A DNA stretch of 64,000 nucleotides from positions 3,715,101 through 3,779,100 of the forward strand of contig NC_018396.1 of assembly GCF_000208865.1 (NCBI RefSeq). The letters run 5' to 3'. The first letter of the stretch is position 1. Each line of letters starts with the position of its first letter. Shown here piece after piece: positions 63,789 through 64,000 of this stretch. Position numbers and translations under genes: made by a program. Under the pieces are notes generated by a model. The model did no database searches. It worked only from the letters and a program-made list of their open reading frames with translations, and was not told the DNA's origin. This stretch comes from Neospora caninum Liverpool. Its lineage: Eukaryota > Apicomplexa > Conoidasida > Eucoccidiorida > Sarcocystidae.

Positions 63789-64000
63789 TGCTGAGGAGGA
63801 AAGCGCAGCGACCGGGAGGATGCAGGAGACGCTGGCACGCGGGCGCATGCAAGGTCTCGGTCCCTCGACAGAGGATCAGACCTGACACGGATTAACAGAG
63901 TTGACGAATACAGGGCTGAACTATGTAAAGATCATAGTTACAAACTCCGCAGCAGGCGGAAAGCCGTCATGGAGACCGAAAGACAGGCACGGTACCTAAT
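63789..64000. other. 5' flank or 5' UTR of COG4 at window edge
   Basis: The frame of exon 1 stays open to an ATG at 63848. Beyond that nothing coding is evident to the window end. Upstream non-coding exons or the promoter would lie here or further right. Confidence 0.4.

Overview
The window looks like nuclear DNA of a tissue-cyst coccidian of the Toxoplasma/Hammondia/Neospora group. This rests on the beta-tubulin sequence, intron-rich housekeeping genes with canonical GT..AG splice sites, long gene-poor spacers with TA-type microsatellites, a few WGAGACG promoter heptamers, a secreted protein with short tandem repeats, and a probable SRS-like surface antigen. Species cannot be fixed from the sequence alone. 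The two runs of 100 N are assembly gaps.

Layout. 0-2.4 kb (-): a ZNRD2/SSSCA1-type zinc-ribbon gene that runs off the left edge. 3.7-7.8 kb (+): an MKT1 homologue (XPG-fold, nuclease-dead, post-transcriptional regulator), divergently arranged with the first gene. 10.3-13.0 kb (-): a complete four-exon beta-tubulin gene of 449 aa. 15.3 kb (-): tRNA-Lys(UUU). 17.0-20.4 kb (+): a single-exon 1134-aa protein with four tandem pairs of an elaborated CCCH-like zinc motif. 21.9-22.9 kb: possible remnants of a small gene. 24.1-25.1 kb (-): a repeat-containing secreted protein, dense-granule-like in style, with a reading-frame discontinuity at a G8 run. 27.5-30.5 kb (+): a six-exon NIPA/DUF803 membrane transporter. 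33.7-36.4 kb (+): a three-exon RRM protein. 39.9-40.9 kb (-): an unrecognised protein with an N-terminal hydrophobic segment. 43.7-48.5 kb (+): the SLX1 structure-specific endonuclease subunit (GIY-YIG plus split zinc domain). 52.3-52.9 kb (+): a short secreted SRS-like protein. 54.3-63.8 kb (-): COG4, a Golgi tethering subunit, reconstructed in 16 exons.

The genes do not form an operon or an obvious pathway. This is typical mixed housekeeping content (cytoskeleton, Golgi traffic, DNA repair, mRNA regulation, cation transport) with interspersed lineage-specific secreted proteins. Exon limits were placed by hand from splice motifs, reading-frame phase and remembered family conservation. Phases were checked for tubulin, MKT1, NIPA, RRM, SLX1 and COG4, and the joined frames close without stops. 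No search or alignment program was run.
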